In this document: piece after piece, positions 24,905 to 34,462 of the stretch
Position numbering within the stretch: the stretch's first letter is position 1
How the letters are laid out: each line of letters begins with the position of its first letter
Origin: Amycolatopsis anabasis
Lineage (GTDB): Bacteria > Actinomycetota > Actinomycetes > Mycobacteriales > Pseudonocardiaceae
Assembly: GCF_009765355.1 (NCBI RefSeq)
Contig: NZ_VTHK01000011.1
Span: 62,001-126,000, forward strand
Length of the DNA: 64,000 bases
Direction of reading: 5' to 3'
Position numbers and translations under genes: made by a program
Notes under the pieces: generated by a model
What the model was told of the DNA's origin: nothing
The model's database searches: none
Seen by the model: only the letters and a program-made list of their open reading frames with translations

Positions 24905-26407
24905 TCACGCGCCGCCGGACAGCTTCTCGCGGAGGGCGGCGAGCTGCTCGTCGCTGGCGAGGGTGCCACCGCTGCTCTTCGAAGCGGAGTCGGACGGGGC
25001 GGAGGTGTAGCTCTGGTCGCCACCGCCTTCGCCGCCGGTCGCACCCTCGGCCGCGGCCGCCGCGTCGGCCTCCGCCGCCTTGGCGACCTGCTTCATGTGG
25101 GCCTCGTAGCGCTGGTGGGCCTCGGCGTACTGCCGCTCCCACTCCTCACGCTGCTTGTCGAAGCCCTCCTGCCACTCCTGGGTGTCCGGGTCGAAGCCCT
25201 CCGGGTAGATGTAGTTGCCCTGCTCGTCGTACTCGGCGGCCATGCCGTACTGGGTCGGGTCGAACTCGGCGTCCGGGGACACGCCCTCGTTGGCCTGCTT
25301 GAGGGACAGCGAGATCCGGCGGCGCTCCAGGTCGATGTCGATGACCTTGACCATCACGTCGCCGTTGACCTGGACGACCTGCTCCGGGATCTCCACGTGG
25401 CGCTCGGCCAGCTCGGAGATGTGCACCAGGCCCTCGATGCCCTCCTCGACGCGGACGAACGCGCCGAACGGGACGAGCTTGGTGACCTTGCCCGGCACGA
25501 TCTGGCCGATCGCGTGGGTGCGGGCGAACTGGCGCCACGGGTCTTCCTGGGTGGCCTTCAGCGACAGGGACACGCGCTCGCGGTCCATGTCCACGTCCAG
25601 CACCTCGACCGTGACCTCCTGGCCGACCTCAACGACCTCGCTCGGGTGGTCGATGTGCTTCCAGGACAGCTCGGAGACGTGCACCAGACCGTCGACGCCG
25701 CCGAGGTCCACGAACGCGCCGAAGTTGACGATCGAGGAGACGACGCCCTTGCGGACCTGGCCCTTGGCGAGCGCGTTGAGGAACTCGCTGCGCACCTCGG
25801 ACTGGGTCTGCTCCAGGTAGGCCCGCCGGGACAGGACCACGTTGTTGCGGTTCTTGTCCAGCTCGATGATCTTCGCCTCGAGCTCGCGGCCGACGTACGG
25901 CTGCAGGTCGCGCACCCGGCGCATCTCGACCAGCGACGCGGGCAGGAAGCCGCGCAGGCCGATGTCCAGGATCAGGCCGCCCTTGACGACCTCGATGACG
26001 GTGCCCTTGACGGGCTCGTCCTTCTCCTTGAGCTCCTCGATCGTGCCCCAGGCGCGCTCGTACTGCGCGCGCTTCTTGGACAGGATCAGGCGGCCTTCCT
26101 TGTCCTCCTTCTGGAGAACGAGGGCTTCGACCTCATCGCCGACGGTGACAACCTCAGCCGGGTCGACATCGTGCTTGATGGAGAGCTCACGCGAGGGGAT
26201 GACACCCTCAGTCTTGTACCCGATGTCGAGCAGCACTTCATCGCGATCGACCTTGACGATGGTGCCCTCGACGATGTCGCCATCGTTGAAGTACTTGATC
26301 GTCTTGTCGATGGCGGCGAGGAAGTCTTCCTCCGACCCGATGTCGTTGACCGCGACCTGCTGGGTCTGCGCGGCGGACGTCGGGGCGGTGGTGGTGTCGG
26401 TGGTCAT
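24905..26407 (-). CDS. rpsA: 30S ribosomal protein S1
   Basis: 500 aa with four S1 OB-fold repeats at about residues 37-106, 123-190, 209-278 and 294-364, for example GDIVEGTIVKVDRDEVLLDIGYKTEG in pieces: GTIVKVDRDEVLLDIG and GKVTKLVPFGAFVRVEEG. The C-terminal 130 residues are acidic, Gln/Glu-rich and of low complexity, as in other actinobacteria. It binds mRNA on the ribosome. ATG at 26407 has GGAGC 9 nt upstream. The four-domain form, the neighbouring polA and the pdtaR-like gene match mycobacterial gene content, although the spacing is expanded. Confidence 0.97.
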   Translation of the reverse strand: MTTDTTTAPTSAAQTQQVAVNDIGSEEDFLAAIDKTIKYFNDGDIVEGTIVKVDRDEVLLDIGYKTEGVIPSRELSIKHDVDPAEVVTVGDEVEALVLQKEDKEGRLILSKKRAQYERAWGTIEELKEKDEPVKGTVIEVVKGGLILDIGLRGFLPASLVEMRRVRDLQPYVGRELEAKIIELDKNRNNVVLSRRAYLEQTQSEVRSEFLNALAKGQVRKGVVSSIVNFGAFVDLGGVDGLVHVSELSWKHIDHPSEVVEVGQEVTVEVLDVDMDRERVSLSLKATQEDPWRQFARTHAIGQIVPGKVTKLVPFGAFVRVEEGIEGLVHISELAERHVEIPEQVVQVNGDVMVKVIDIDLERRRISLSLKQANEGVSPDAEFDPTQYGMAAEYDEQGNYIYPEGFDPDTQEWQEGFDKQREEWERQYAEAHQRYEAHMKQVAKAAEADAAAAAEGATGGEGGGDQSYTSAPSDSASKSSGGTLASDEQLAALREKLSGGA

Positions 26408-26595
26408 TAGGCGGGTAGCTCCGGTAACGGCTTGGGAATAGTGGGTTTGCAGTTTGCGTGCGCGGTGGGGCGTGCGGCAGCGAACCAAGCAATCGTCCAC
26501 GAAGGAACGGCCGCAAGCATCCCCGCCAAACTGGTGCGCGACCCGGTTCCCAGCAACTGTCGCTGAGTGGAAGGTAGCGCGAACCCACTGCGCTA
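26408..26595 (-). promoter_or_regulatory. Long 5' untranslated region of rpsA
   Basis: About 188 nt separate the predicted transcription start from the rpsA ATG. S1 is known to autoregulate through its leader in other bacteria, so this segment is a candidate for such control. I saw no named riboswitch in it. Confidence 0.4.
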
Positions 26596-26601
26596 ACAGG
26601 T

Positions 26602-26631
26602 ATCCTACGCGGCTGCCCGCAGGCGGCACAA
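26602..26631 (-). promoter_or_regulatory. rpsA promoter
   Basis: On the minus strand TTGTGC (26631-26626), an 18-bp spacer and TAGGAT (26607-26602) form a sigma-A-type promoter with a start near 26595. Confidence 0.6.
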
Positions 26632-26692
26632 TCAGGGTCCGCACTCCGTACCGGGTCGTCTATACGACACCGGCCTGGGCGACAATACTCGC

Positions 26693-27561
<869 letters not shown>

Positions 27562-27562
<1 letters not shown>

Positions 27563-28467
27563 TGGATCCGGTGCGCGCGCAGTCGACCCGCTTCGCCGCC
27601 CTCGATCCGCTCCTCCCGCCCGCCCGCGAACCGCCGTCCGGCGACCGGCTCACCGCCCGGACCGCAGACGGGCGGGAAGTCTTCGGGGTGCTCTACCGCC
27701 GGGCGCACCGGTCCGCCGAGGCGATGTGGTCCCCGCCGGAGACCTGGGAGCTCACCCCGGTGCTCGGTGACACCGGCGGGCGCGGGCTGGACGCGCTGCT
27801 GACCGCGTGGCGCGCCCGGCTCCGCCGCGATCGGCCGGGCGCGGAGTCCGCCTGCGTGCTGGCGTGGCCGAGCCGGGACGCCGAAGCGGTCCGGGTGCTG
27901 CTGAACCACGGCCTGGTGCCGGAAAGCGCGCTCGCCGTGCGCGGCCCGGACCCGGCCGACGCCCCGCCCCGCGCCGATCTCACCGTGCGCGAGGCGAGCG
28001 CGGCCGATCTCGAGGAACTCGTCGATCTGGAGCTGGCCGAACTGCGGTACGCGGCGCTGCTCGGCCGGGCCAGCGTGCCCGCCGACGCGGCCGAGAAGCT
28101 GGCACCCGGCATCCGCGGCAACCTGAGCCGGGGCCGGGTGTGGCTCGCCGAACGCGGCGGCCTGACGGTCGGAATGGCGGCCTGCCGTCCGGTGTCCACG
28201 GTCGAGGGCAGCACGCTCACCGGCCGCCTCCCGGACGGGCGCTGGGGTTTCGTGCGCACGGTCTCGGTGGCCCCGGCGGCCCGCGGGAACGGGGTGGGCC
28301 GGACGCTGATGGCGGTGGCCCACCGGGAACTGAACGGCCCCGGCACCCGCGGTACGTTCTTGTTCTACAACCCGATCAACCCGCTGTCCCCGGTGTTCTG
28401 GCACCGGCAGGGCTATCGTCCACTCTGGACGATCTGGTCGATCGGACCGGCGACGGCTTTGCGGTAA
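27562..28467 (+). CDS. GNAT-family N-acetyltransferase, copy 1
   Basis: 301 aa. The C-terminal half is a GNAT domain with VRTVSVAPAARGNGVGRTLM (acetyl-CoA pyrophosphate loop) near residue 235 and the ending FWHRQGYRPLWTIW. The N-terminal 140 residues look like a diverged second GNAT half ending with SRDAEAVRVLLNHGLVPESA. It is translationally coupled to the methyltransferase (TAATG). Substrate unknown; a role in modifying the same metabolite as the methyltransferase is possible. Confidence 0.75.
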
Positions 28468-28478
28468 CGAGGAATCAC

Positions 28479-29402
28479 GTGCAGGAATCACTGGTGGCCG
28501 CGCAGCGCGCCCGGTTCGCGGCGCTCGACCGGCTGCTGCCCGAGGCCGCCGGTCCGCCGGACGGCGACCTCCTGGAGGCCGCGACCGCCGACGGCACCCG
28601 GGTCGCCGCGGTGCTGCGGCACCAGGCATATCCCGCGGATTCGCCGGAACTGCTGTCGTCGGCGGCCGAGGTGTGGCAGCTGTTCCCCTTCCCCGGCGAC
28701 ACCGGGACCGCGGGGATGGACGCGCTGCTGCGCGCCTGGCGGAGCCGGATGGACGGCGAGCGGCCCGGCGCGAACTCGGCCTGCCTGGTGAACTGGCCCA
28801 GCCGGGACGCCGAGGCGATCCGGGCCTTCCTCGATCACGGGCTCGCACCGATCTCGGCGCTCGCCGTCCGCACCGGACCGCCCGAGCCGGACCCCGAGCC
28901 GCCCGCCGCGGCGGTCCGGATCCGCCGGGCCCGGGCCGCCGACTTCGACGCCGCGCTGAGACTGACGGTGTCCACTTTCGACTACACCGGCCTGGTCGGC
29001 AGCGCCGCCCCGGCCAACACCGCCGATTTGCTGGCGCCCGGATTGCGGCGCAGGCTGGACTCCGGTGCTCCGGTCTGGCTGGCCGAACGGGCCGGAACGC
29101 CGATCGGGCTGGCCGAATGCGGCTGGATCGAGGCCACCGCCGACTCGGCGGCGGCCGAACTCCTGCCGCTCGGCCGGTGGGGCTACGTCAACAACGTGGT
29201 GACCAGCCCGGAATGCCGGGGCGGCGGGGTCGGCCGCGCGCTGATGTCGGTCGTCCACGCCGAATTCCACCGGGAGGGAGCACGCGGCACGTACCTCTAC
29301 TACAACCCGCCCAGCCCGCTGGCCTCGGTGTTCTGGCACCGGCAGGGCTACCGTCCACTCTGGACGATGTGGGAGGTACGCCCGGCTACCGCACTGCGCT
29401 GA
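28479..29402 (+). CDS. GNAT-family N-acetyltransferase, copy 2
   Basis: 307 aa, a clear paralogue of the preceding gene across its full length. It shares RFAALDRLLP at the start, NWPSRDAEAIRAFLDHGLAP in the middle, ECRGGGVGRALM in the CoA loop, and FWHRQGYRPLWTMW and PATALR at the end. GTG at 28479 follows GAGGAATCAC, 11 nt after copy 1. A tandem duplication with both copies intact suggests two related substrates or a heterodimer. Confidence 0.75.
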   Translation: MQESLVAAQRARFAALDRLLPEAAGPPDGDLLEAATADGTRVAAVLRHQAYPADSPELLSSAAEVWQLFPFPGDTGTAGMDALLRAWRSRMDGERPGANSACLVNWPSRDAEAIRAFLDHGLAPISALAVRTGPPEPDPEPPAAAVRIRRARAADFDAALRLTVSTFDYTGLVGSAAPANTADLLAPGLRRRLDSGAPVWLAERAGTPIGLAECGWIEATADSAAAELLPLGRWGYVNNVVTSPECRGGGVGRALMSVVHAEFHREGARGTYLYYNPPSPLASVFWHRQGYRPLWTMWEVRPATALR

Positions 29403-29496
29403 CTGAAGACCGGCGACCGCGGTCCGGACGTGATCACTCGGGAGGGTGAGATCACACTCGCCCGGCTTGCCGCTCCCCCAGCTCAGGACTTACTTT

Positions 29497-29513
29497 TAGA
29501 CTGACCAGTCAGT
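29497..29513 (+). promoter_or_regulatory. Promoter and TetR operator of the YhgE operon
   Basis: ACTGAC-CA-GTCAGT (29500-29513) is a palindrome with 6-bp arms. It overlaps the -10 TAGACT (29497-29502). The operon's third gene encodes a TetR protein, so negative autoregulation is likely. Confidence 0.65.
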
Positions 29514-29529
29514 TCAAAAGGAGTAGCCT

Positions 29530-30201
29530 GTGCAGGTACGAGCCGATCGCGTTTCCGTCCAAGGGCCGCACGGCACGCTGTTACCGCCGACGTCGCTCGC
29601 CCTCGGCGAGGGCCATCTGGCGATCCTGCACGGCGAGCCGGGTATCGGGATCACCGCCTTCGGCCTGGCGCTCGCCGGCCGGATCAAACCGACCACCGGC
29701 ACGGTGACCGTCGACGGCGTCCACGACGACGCGAAGTTGCGGGAAAAGGTCGCGGTGGTCGACGCTCCCGGGGTCAGCGAGCCCGACGGCGCGCTGACGC
29801 TGCGCGTGGTCGTCGGCGAAGAGCTCGCCCTGGCCCAGCGGCCCGCGGGCGCCGACGCCGTCAAGCGCTGGCTGACCGAGCACGACGTCGGAGGCTACGC
29901 CGGCACGCGGTTCGAGAACCTCGCCGGTGCGCTGCGCACCCGTCTGCTCACCGAGCTGGCCGCGACGCGGAAGGGCGTCCGGATGCTCGTCCTGGACACC
30001 CCCGACCGGCACACCAGCGAACTCGAAACCTGGTCGATGCTCGCCCACGAACACGCCGAGCGCGGCCTCGCCGTCGTCGTCCTGACCGCGACCACGCCGA
30101 TCGGCGCGCTGCCCCAGCCGCCCGCGCGCGTCGGCGAACACGACCAGCCCGAGCCGCGGCTCTGCCTCGAAGCCACCACCCCGTCTGGAGAGAACGCATG
30201 A
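29530..30201 (+). CDS. Degenerate ABC-type ATPase-like protein
   Basis: 223 aa with the overall layout of an ABC nucleotide-binding domain but damaged motifs. The Walker A position reads GEPGIGITAFG, where the essential Lys is replaced by Ile. The Walker B region reads RMLVLDTPD, lacking the catalytic Glu, and the signature position reads NLAGALRTRLL rather than LSGGQ. ATP hydrolysis is therefore unlikely; it may be a regulatory or structural partner of the YhgE protein. GTG at 29530 follows AAAGGAG. Its stop overlaps the next ATG (ATGA). Confidence 0.6.
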   Translation: MQVRADRVSVQGPHGTLLPPTSLALGEGHLAILHGEPGIGITAFGLALAGRIKPTTGTVTVDGVHDDAKLREKVAVVDAPGVSEPDGALTLRVVVGEELALAQRPAGADAVKRWLTEHDVGGYAGTRFENLAGALRTRLLTELAATRKGVRMLVLDTPDRHTSELETWSMLAHEHAERGLAVVVLTATTPIGALPQPPARVGEHDQPEPRLCLEATTPSGENA

Positions 30202-32090
30202 GCAGCATCCGGATCGCCGTCAACGAGCTGCGGCGGCTGACCGCGGGCACCCTGCCCAAGCTCGCGATGGCCGCGCTGATCCTGGTCCCGCTCCTGTACG
30301 CGTCGTTCTACCTGTACGCCAACTACGACCCGTACGGCCGCCTGAACAAACTGCCCGCCGCGGTGGTCACCAGCGACACCGGTGCCGATGCGAACGGCCA
30401 GCACCGCAACGTCGGCCGCGAGGTGACCGACGAACTGGTCTCCTCCGGCACCTTCCAGTGGCACGAGGTGTCCGAGCAGGAAGCCCGGGACGGGGTCCGC
30501 AACGACAAGTACTCCTTCGCCATCGGCATCCCGCGCGACTTCTCCAAGGCGCTGCTGTCCAGCGGGAACTTCGAACCGCAGCAGGCGACCGTCACGCTCA
30601 CCACGAACGACGCCAACAACTACCTGGCCGGCACGATCGCCAAGCAGGTCGCCGAGCAGGTGCGGAAGACCATCGCGGAGAAGGTCGGCAGCGAAGCCGC
30701 CGACCGGTTCCTGGTCGGGCTGTCCACCATCTACGGGAAGATCTCCGAGGCGACCAACGGGGCGGGCAAGCTCGCGGACGGGGCGAACCAGCTCAAGTCC
30801 GGTCAGCAGCAGCTCGCCGACGGCGCCCAGCAACTCGCCACCGGCAGCGTCCAGCTCTCCGCCGGGCTGAACACCCTGCGCGACAGCACCGCCCAGCTCC
30901 CCGCGAAGTCCCGGCAGCTCGCCGACGGCGCGAGCCAGGTGGCCGCGGGCAACGCCCGGGTCGCCGAGGTCGGCGCGCTGCTCGCGGGTGGTTCGACCGA
31001 TCTGCAGAACAGCCTCGACAACACCAACAACCAGCTGGCCCAGCGCCTGCGGCAGGACGGCTTCGACGAGCAGCAGGTCCAGCGGGTGCTCGGCGTCCTC
31101 GGCCAGCTCCGCGCCCCGATCGACAACGCCAACGCCAAGGTCCAGGACGCGAACGCCCAGCTCGCCAAGCTGGCCGACGGGTCCCGGCAGGTCGCCGACG
31201 GCGCCGCGCAGCTCGCCGGATCGGCGCCGACGCTGACCGGCGGCATCGCGAAGGCCGCCGACGGCGCGAACCAGCTCAACGGGGGCGCCGCCAAGCTCAA
31301 CGAGGGCGAGAAGACCGCCCTGGGCGGCACCACCGATCTGGCGAACGGCGCGAACCAGCTGCGCGACGGCCTGCAGTCCGGGCTGAAGCAGATCCCGAAT
31401 CCGGACGACCCGACCCGGGCGGCCACCGCGAACACGATCGCCGATCCGGTGGCGGTGCACGCGGTCGGCGAGGCCTCGGCGGGCACCTACGGCCAGGGAC
31501 TCGCGCCGTTCTTCATCGCGCTCGCCACCTGGATCGGCGCGTTCGTGCTGTTCCTGCTGCTGCGCCCGCTGTCCACCCGGGCGCTCACCGCGGGCGCCTC
31601 GCCCCTGGGGGTGGCCCTCGGCGGCTGGCTGTCCTCGGCCGTGCTCGGCCTCGCGCAGGTGATCGTGCTGTTCGGCGCGGTGACCTGGCTGGTGGGCATC
31701 CACGTCGCCCATCCGCTCGGCGCGATCGGGTTCGCGTTCCTGGTCTCGCTTTCGTTCACCGCGATCGTGCACGCCCTGAACGCGTTGTTCGGCGCGGTGG
31801 GCAAGTTCCTCGGCCTGGTCCTGCTCGTGCTGCAACTGGTGAGCGCGGGCGGCACGTTCCCGTGGCAGACGATCCCCGACGCGCTGTACCCGTTGCACGT
31901 CGCGCTGCCGATGAGCTACGCGATCGACGGGTTCCGGCACCTGCTCTACACCGGCGCCGAACTGAAGATCCTCGGCGACGTCGGGGTCCTGGTCGCGTAC
32001 CTGGTCGGCGGGATCGCGGTGTCCACCTTCGCCGCGTACAAGCGTCGCGTGTGGACGGTCAAGCACCTGAAACCGGAACTCGCGCTATGA
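30198..32090 (+). CDS. YhgE/Pip-family membrane protein
   Basis: 630 aa. One N-terminal membrane helix (about residues 15-37) is followed by a large extracytoplasmic domain with an X-X-heptad-like repeat: GANQLKSGQQQLADGAQQLA, then similar copies around 250, 360 and 390. The C-terminal third has five or six membrane helices from about residue 430. This is the YhgE/Pip layout, related to ABC-2 permeases and to proteins needed for phage infection or type VII secretion in Firmicutes. The role in actinomycetes is unknown; export or envelope function is likely. Confidence 0.82.
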   Translation: MSSIRIAVNELRRLTAGTLPKLAMAALILVPLLYASFYLYANYDPYGRLNKLPAAVVTSDTGADANGQHRNVGREVTDELVSSGTFQWHEVSEQEARDGVRNDKYSFAIGIPRDFSKALLSSGNFEPQQATVTLTTNDANNYLAGTIAKQVAEQVRKTIAEKVGSEAADRFLVGLSTIYGKISEATNGAGKLADGANQLKSGQQQLADGAQQLATGSVQLSAGLNTLRDSTAQLPAKSRQLADGASQVAAGNARVAEVGALLAGGSTDLQNSLDNTNNQLAQRLRQDGFDEQQVQRVLGVLGQLRAPIDNANAKVQDANAQLAKLADGSRQVADGAAQLAGSAPTLTGGIAKAADGANQLNGGAAKLNEGEKTALGGTTDLANGANQLRDGLQSGLKQIPNPDDPTRAATANTIADPVAVHAVGEASAGTYGQGLAPFFIALATWIGAFVLFLLLRPLSTRALTAGASPLGVALGGWLSSAVLGLAQVIVLFGAVTWLVGIHVAHPLGAIGFAFLVSLSFTAIVHALNALFGAVGKFLGLVLLVLQLVSAGGTFPWQTIPDALYPLHVALPMSYAIDGFRHLLYTGAELKILGDVGVLVAYLVGGIAVSTFAAYKRRVWTVKHLKPELAL

Positions 32091-32689
32091 GCGCACGGGC
32101 GGAGGCCACCAAGCAGAAGTTGTTCGACGCCACCCTGAAACTGGCCACCAGCCGGGGACTCGTCGGCCTCACCGTGGACGAGATCGCGGCCGAGGCCGGG
32201 GTCGCGAAGGGCACGGTGTACTACAACTTCGGCAGCAAGGACGCGCTGGTCGACGCGCTGCTGCGCTACGGCGTCGGCCAGCTCGCCGAGCGGCTCCGCG
32301 CCGCCGCCGCGGACCCCGATCCGGTCGTCGCGCTCGAGTCGCAAGTGGACGCCGCGCTGGTGTTCATCCGGGACTACCGGGGCTTTTCCCAGCTCCTGGT
32401 CAGCGAGATGTGGCGGACGCCCGGCCAGTGGCACGAGACGCTGACGCTGCTGCGCGAGGAGATCATCACGATCGTCAAGGAGCAGTTGCAGCGCATCGAC
32501 GAGGCCGGGCGGCTGCCCGCCGGGGTGCGGATCCCGACCGCGGCCGCCGGGCTGTTCGGCACCCTGCTGGTGGTCGCGCTGGACTGGCAGGTGTTCCAGC
32601 CGCAGCGCTCCCGGGCCGAGGTCCGGAACTCGGTGATGCTGCTGATCCGGGGCGTGGCCGCGAACCCGGTGCTGGGCGGCGAAAGCTAG
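32087..32689 (+). CDS. TetR-family regulator of the YhgE operon
   Basis: 200 aa. HTH: KLFDATLKLATSRG, VDEIAAEAGVAKGTVYYNFGSKDALVDALL. The C-terminal domain has FIRDYRGFSQLLVSEMW, a pattern seen in TetR proteins beside YhgE/Pip genes. ATGA overlap with the membrane-protein gene couples its synthesis to the operon, and the ACTGAC/GTCAGT operator at the operon start is the likely target. It ends in a 4-bp CTAG overlap with the convergent gene. Confidence 0.88.
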   Translation: MSARAEATKQKLFDATLKLATSRGLVGLTVDEIAAEAGVAKGTVYYNFGSKDALVDALLRYGVGQLAERLRAAAADPDPVVALESQVDAALVFIRDYRGFSQLLVSEMWRTPGQWHETLTLLREEIITIVKEQLQRIDEAGRLPAGVRIPTAAAGLFGTLLVVALDWQVFQPQRSRAEVRNSVMLLIRGVAANPVLGGES

Positions 32690-33282
32690 CGCACGAGTGG
32701 CCGGGGCTGGCCGATCTGGTGCACCGAGGTCGGCCGCCCCTCCAGCGCGCGGCGCACGGCGTCGAGCACGCCTTCGGTGATCTCGGCGTGGGTGAGGACC
32801 CGGGCGCCGTCCCATCCCGACCGGCTGCCCAGGAACACCTGCTGGGTCGGGTGCTCCACCAGGAGCGGATCCGCCTGGTCCGAGGTGCCGATGCCGATGC
32901 CGTCCCGGACCTCGACGATCGGCGCCTCCGCGGTCAGCAGGCGCTCGACCGCGCCGAGCACGGACCGGCGGTAGGACTCGTGCACCCACGCCACCAGCAG
33001 TTCGGCCGGTCCGCCCAGCGCGTGCTCGGCCCGCCGGGCCAGTTCCCGCGGGCGTTCCCACTGGGCCTCCACCCAGATCGCGTCCCCGGACCCGCCCGGT
33101 TTCCCGTTCGGGCGATGCCCCCGTGGCCGCGACGCGCGAAGCGCCGGTCTGCCTCCGGCGCGCGCGATCGGGTTGGGGCGGCGGCTCGGCAGCACCACCC
33201 GCCAGCCCTCCCCGATCAGCATCCGCGCGACCTCGTCCACCATGCCGGTTCCCCCCAGGATCAACGCTCTCCTGGCCGTCAT
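32686..33282 (-). CDS. Small Rossmann-fold, short-chain-dehydrogenase-like protein
   Basis: 198 aa. The N-terminus ALILGGTGMVDEVARMLIGEG has a dinucleotide-binding GGTGM motif, followed by VVLPSRR. The region expected to hold the YxxxK catalytic pair is absent, and the protein is shorter than classical SDRs. A positively charged insert follows at residues 40-65. ATG at 33282 is the first good start. It is probably a nucleotide-binding protein of unknown activity. Confidence 0.55.
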   Translation of the reverse strand: MTARRALILGGTGMVDEVARMLIGEGWRVVLPSRRPNPIARAGGRPALRASRPRGHRPNGKPGGSGDAIWVEAQWERPRELARRAEHALGGPAELLVAWVHESYRRSVLGAVERLLTAEAPIVEVRDGIGIGTSDQADPLLVEHPTQQVFLGSRSGWDGARVLTHAEITEGVLDAVRRALEGRPTSVHQIGQPRPLVR

Positions 33283-33375
33283 ACGGGCGACGCTACCGCG
33301 CTCACGGCACCGCCGCCGCGTGCCGCGAATCGGTTTTCGAACCGGAAACACACTGGTCACAACGGGGACATGCGA

Positions 33376-33828
33376 TCAGCTCGGGTTGGGTTCGAAGCAC
33401 CATTCCTTGTTCGGGTCGAACGCGCGGCGCTCGGTCAGGCTGAACCAGTTGCCCGAATCGTCGCGGAAGACCGCCTCGATCCCGTAGGGCCGCTCGGCCG
33501 GTTCTTGCAGGAAGGTCACGCCCCGGGCGGACAGCACCTCGTACGCCTTGCGGCAGTCGCCTGTGGACAGTGCGCCCGGGCCGATCGCCCCCTTGGCGAT
33601 CAGTTCGCGCAGTTGCTTCTCCGTCTCCGGATCGTGCTGCGGCGGCCCGGGCTCCATCAGGATGATCTCCAGGTCCGGCTGCTCGGCGGGGCCCACGGTG
33701 AGCCAGCGGAACCGGTCCCCCATCAGTTCGTCCGCGCGCACCTGGAAACCGAGCTTCTCGGTGTAGAACGCCTTCGCCGAATCGTGGTTCAGCACGTAGA
33801 TGCAGGAATGCGACATCGCATCGATCAT
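33376..33828 (-). CDS. VOC-superfamily (glyoxalase-like) protein
   Basis: 150 aa. Two beta-alpha-beta-beta-beta units of the vicinal-oxygen-chelate fold: SHSCIYVLNHDSAKAFYTEKLGF at the N-terminus and a C-terminal GVTFLQEPAERPYGIEAVFRDDSGNWFSL. His near residue 8 and the Glu in GIEAVF are candidate metal ligands. ATG at 33828 follows GAGGAGGATTC. It lies 32 nt downstream of an AraC gene with which it probably forms a unit. Substrate unknown. Confidence 0.82.
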   Translation of the reverse strand: MIDAMSHSCIYVLNHDSAKAFYTEKLGFQVRADELMGDRFRWLTVGPAEQPDLEIILMEPGPPQHDPETEKQLRELIAKGAIGPGALSTGDCRKAYEVLSARGVTFLQEPAERPYGIEAVFRDDSGNWFSLTERRAFDPNKEWCFEPNPS

Positions 33829-33860
33829 GAATCCTCCTCGGTCGGGTTCCACCGAGAACG

Positions 33861-34301
33861 CTATCCGCGGTCCCCGTCCGCGGGCTTATCCGAAAGTCTG
33901 GTCTTCGGTCCCGGCCGGGTCCACATCATCAGGTAGCACCCGGGCACCGGCGGTGCGCCGGCCGAGCGCGCCTCGGCCCGGTACTCCGTCGGCGAGCTGC
34001 CCACGAGTTCGGTGAACCGGCGGCTGAACGTGCCCAGGCTGGTGAACCCGACGAGCAGGCAGATCTCGGTGACCGTCAGGTTCGCCGACCGCAGCAGGTC
34101 CTGCGCGCGTTCGATCCGCCGCCGGGTGAGGTAGGCGCCCGGCGTCTCGCCGTAGGCCGCGGCGAACAGGCGGAGGAAATGCGCGCGCGACCACCCGGCG
34201 ACCGCGGCGAGTTCGGTGACGTCGACGGGGTCGGCGTAGTGGGCGTCGATCCAGTCCTTCGCACCCCGCAGCCGGGTCAGCGCCGCCACGTCCGTCCTCA
34301 T
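33861..34301 (-). CDS. AraC-type HTH regulator, DNA-binding domain only
   Basis: 146 aa. Two HTH motifs are present: DVTELAAVAGWSRAHFLRLFAAAYGE and LTVTEICLLVGFTSLGTFSRRFTEL. The ligand-binding domain of most AraC regulators is missing; instead a C-terminal tail of 40 residues with GCYLMMWTRPGPKTRLSDKP follows. Short AraC proteins beside VOC genes often regulate the latter. ATG at 34301. Confidence 0.82.
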   Translation of the reverse strand: MRTDVAALTRLRGAKDWIDAHYADPVDVTELAAVAGWSRAHFLRLFAAAYGETPGAYLTRRRIERAQDLLRSANLTVTEICLLVGFTSLGTFSRRFTELVGSSPTEYRAEARSAGAPPVPGCYLMMWTRPGPKTRLSDKPADGDRG

Positions 34302-34334
34302 GAGGCGACCTTAGACCCTGTTTTGGAGCCTGCT

Positions 34335-34371
34335 GGGTCGAAAAACAACCGGCCCGAACACTCACGACCCA
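34335..34371. repeat. Partial copy of an intergenic hairpin repeat
   Basis: AACCGGCCCGAACACTCACG (34347-34366), continuing with ACCC, matches 39998-40021 at 22 of 24 positions. Here the left arm is shortened to TGGGTCG, leaving only a 7-bp stem with CGACCCA. See the full copy at 39971-40022. Confidence 0.6.
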
Positions 34372-34433
34372 CCCACAAAGGGGACCGAAGACAGGCTCTT
34401 GGACGACGTGCCGGGTCGGTCACCTCGGCCTGG

Positions 34434-34462
34434 TTATATCCGCTGTGGATATAATGGTGCCA
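34434..34462 (+). promoter_or_regulatory. Consensus -10 inside a perfect inverted repeat, leaderless start
   Basis: TTATATCC, GCTGT, GGATATAA (34434-34454) is a perfect 8-bp inverted repeat. The consensus -10 TATAAT (34450-34455) overlaps its right arm and places transcription start on the ATG at 34462. No good -35 is visible, which suggests an activator or a repressor acting at this site. Confidence 0.65.

Noticed and set aside
24740-26410. A long plus-strand frame antisense to rpsA that begins in the 21-bp repeats
   Set aside because: It mirrors rpsA codon bias and shows only low-complexity Leu/Val/Asp sequence.
29425-29460. GTGATC...GATCAC hairpin after the second acetyltransferase gene
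   Set aside because: The stem is only 6 bp with an irregular extension; too weak to call a terminator.
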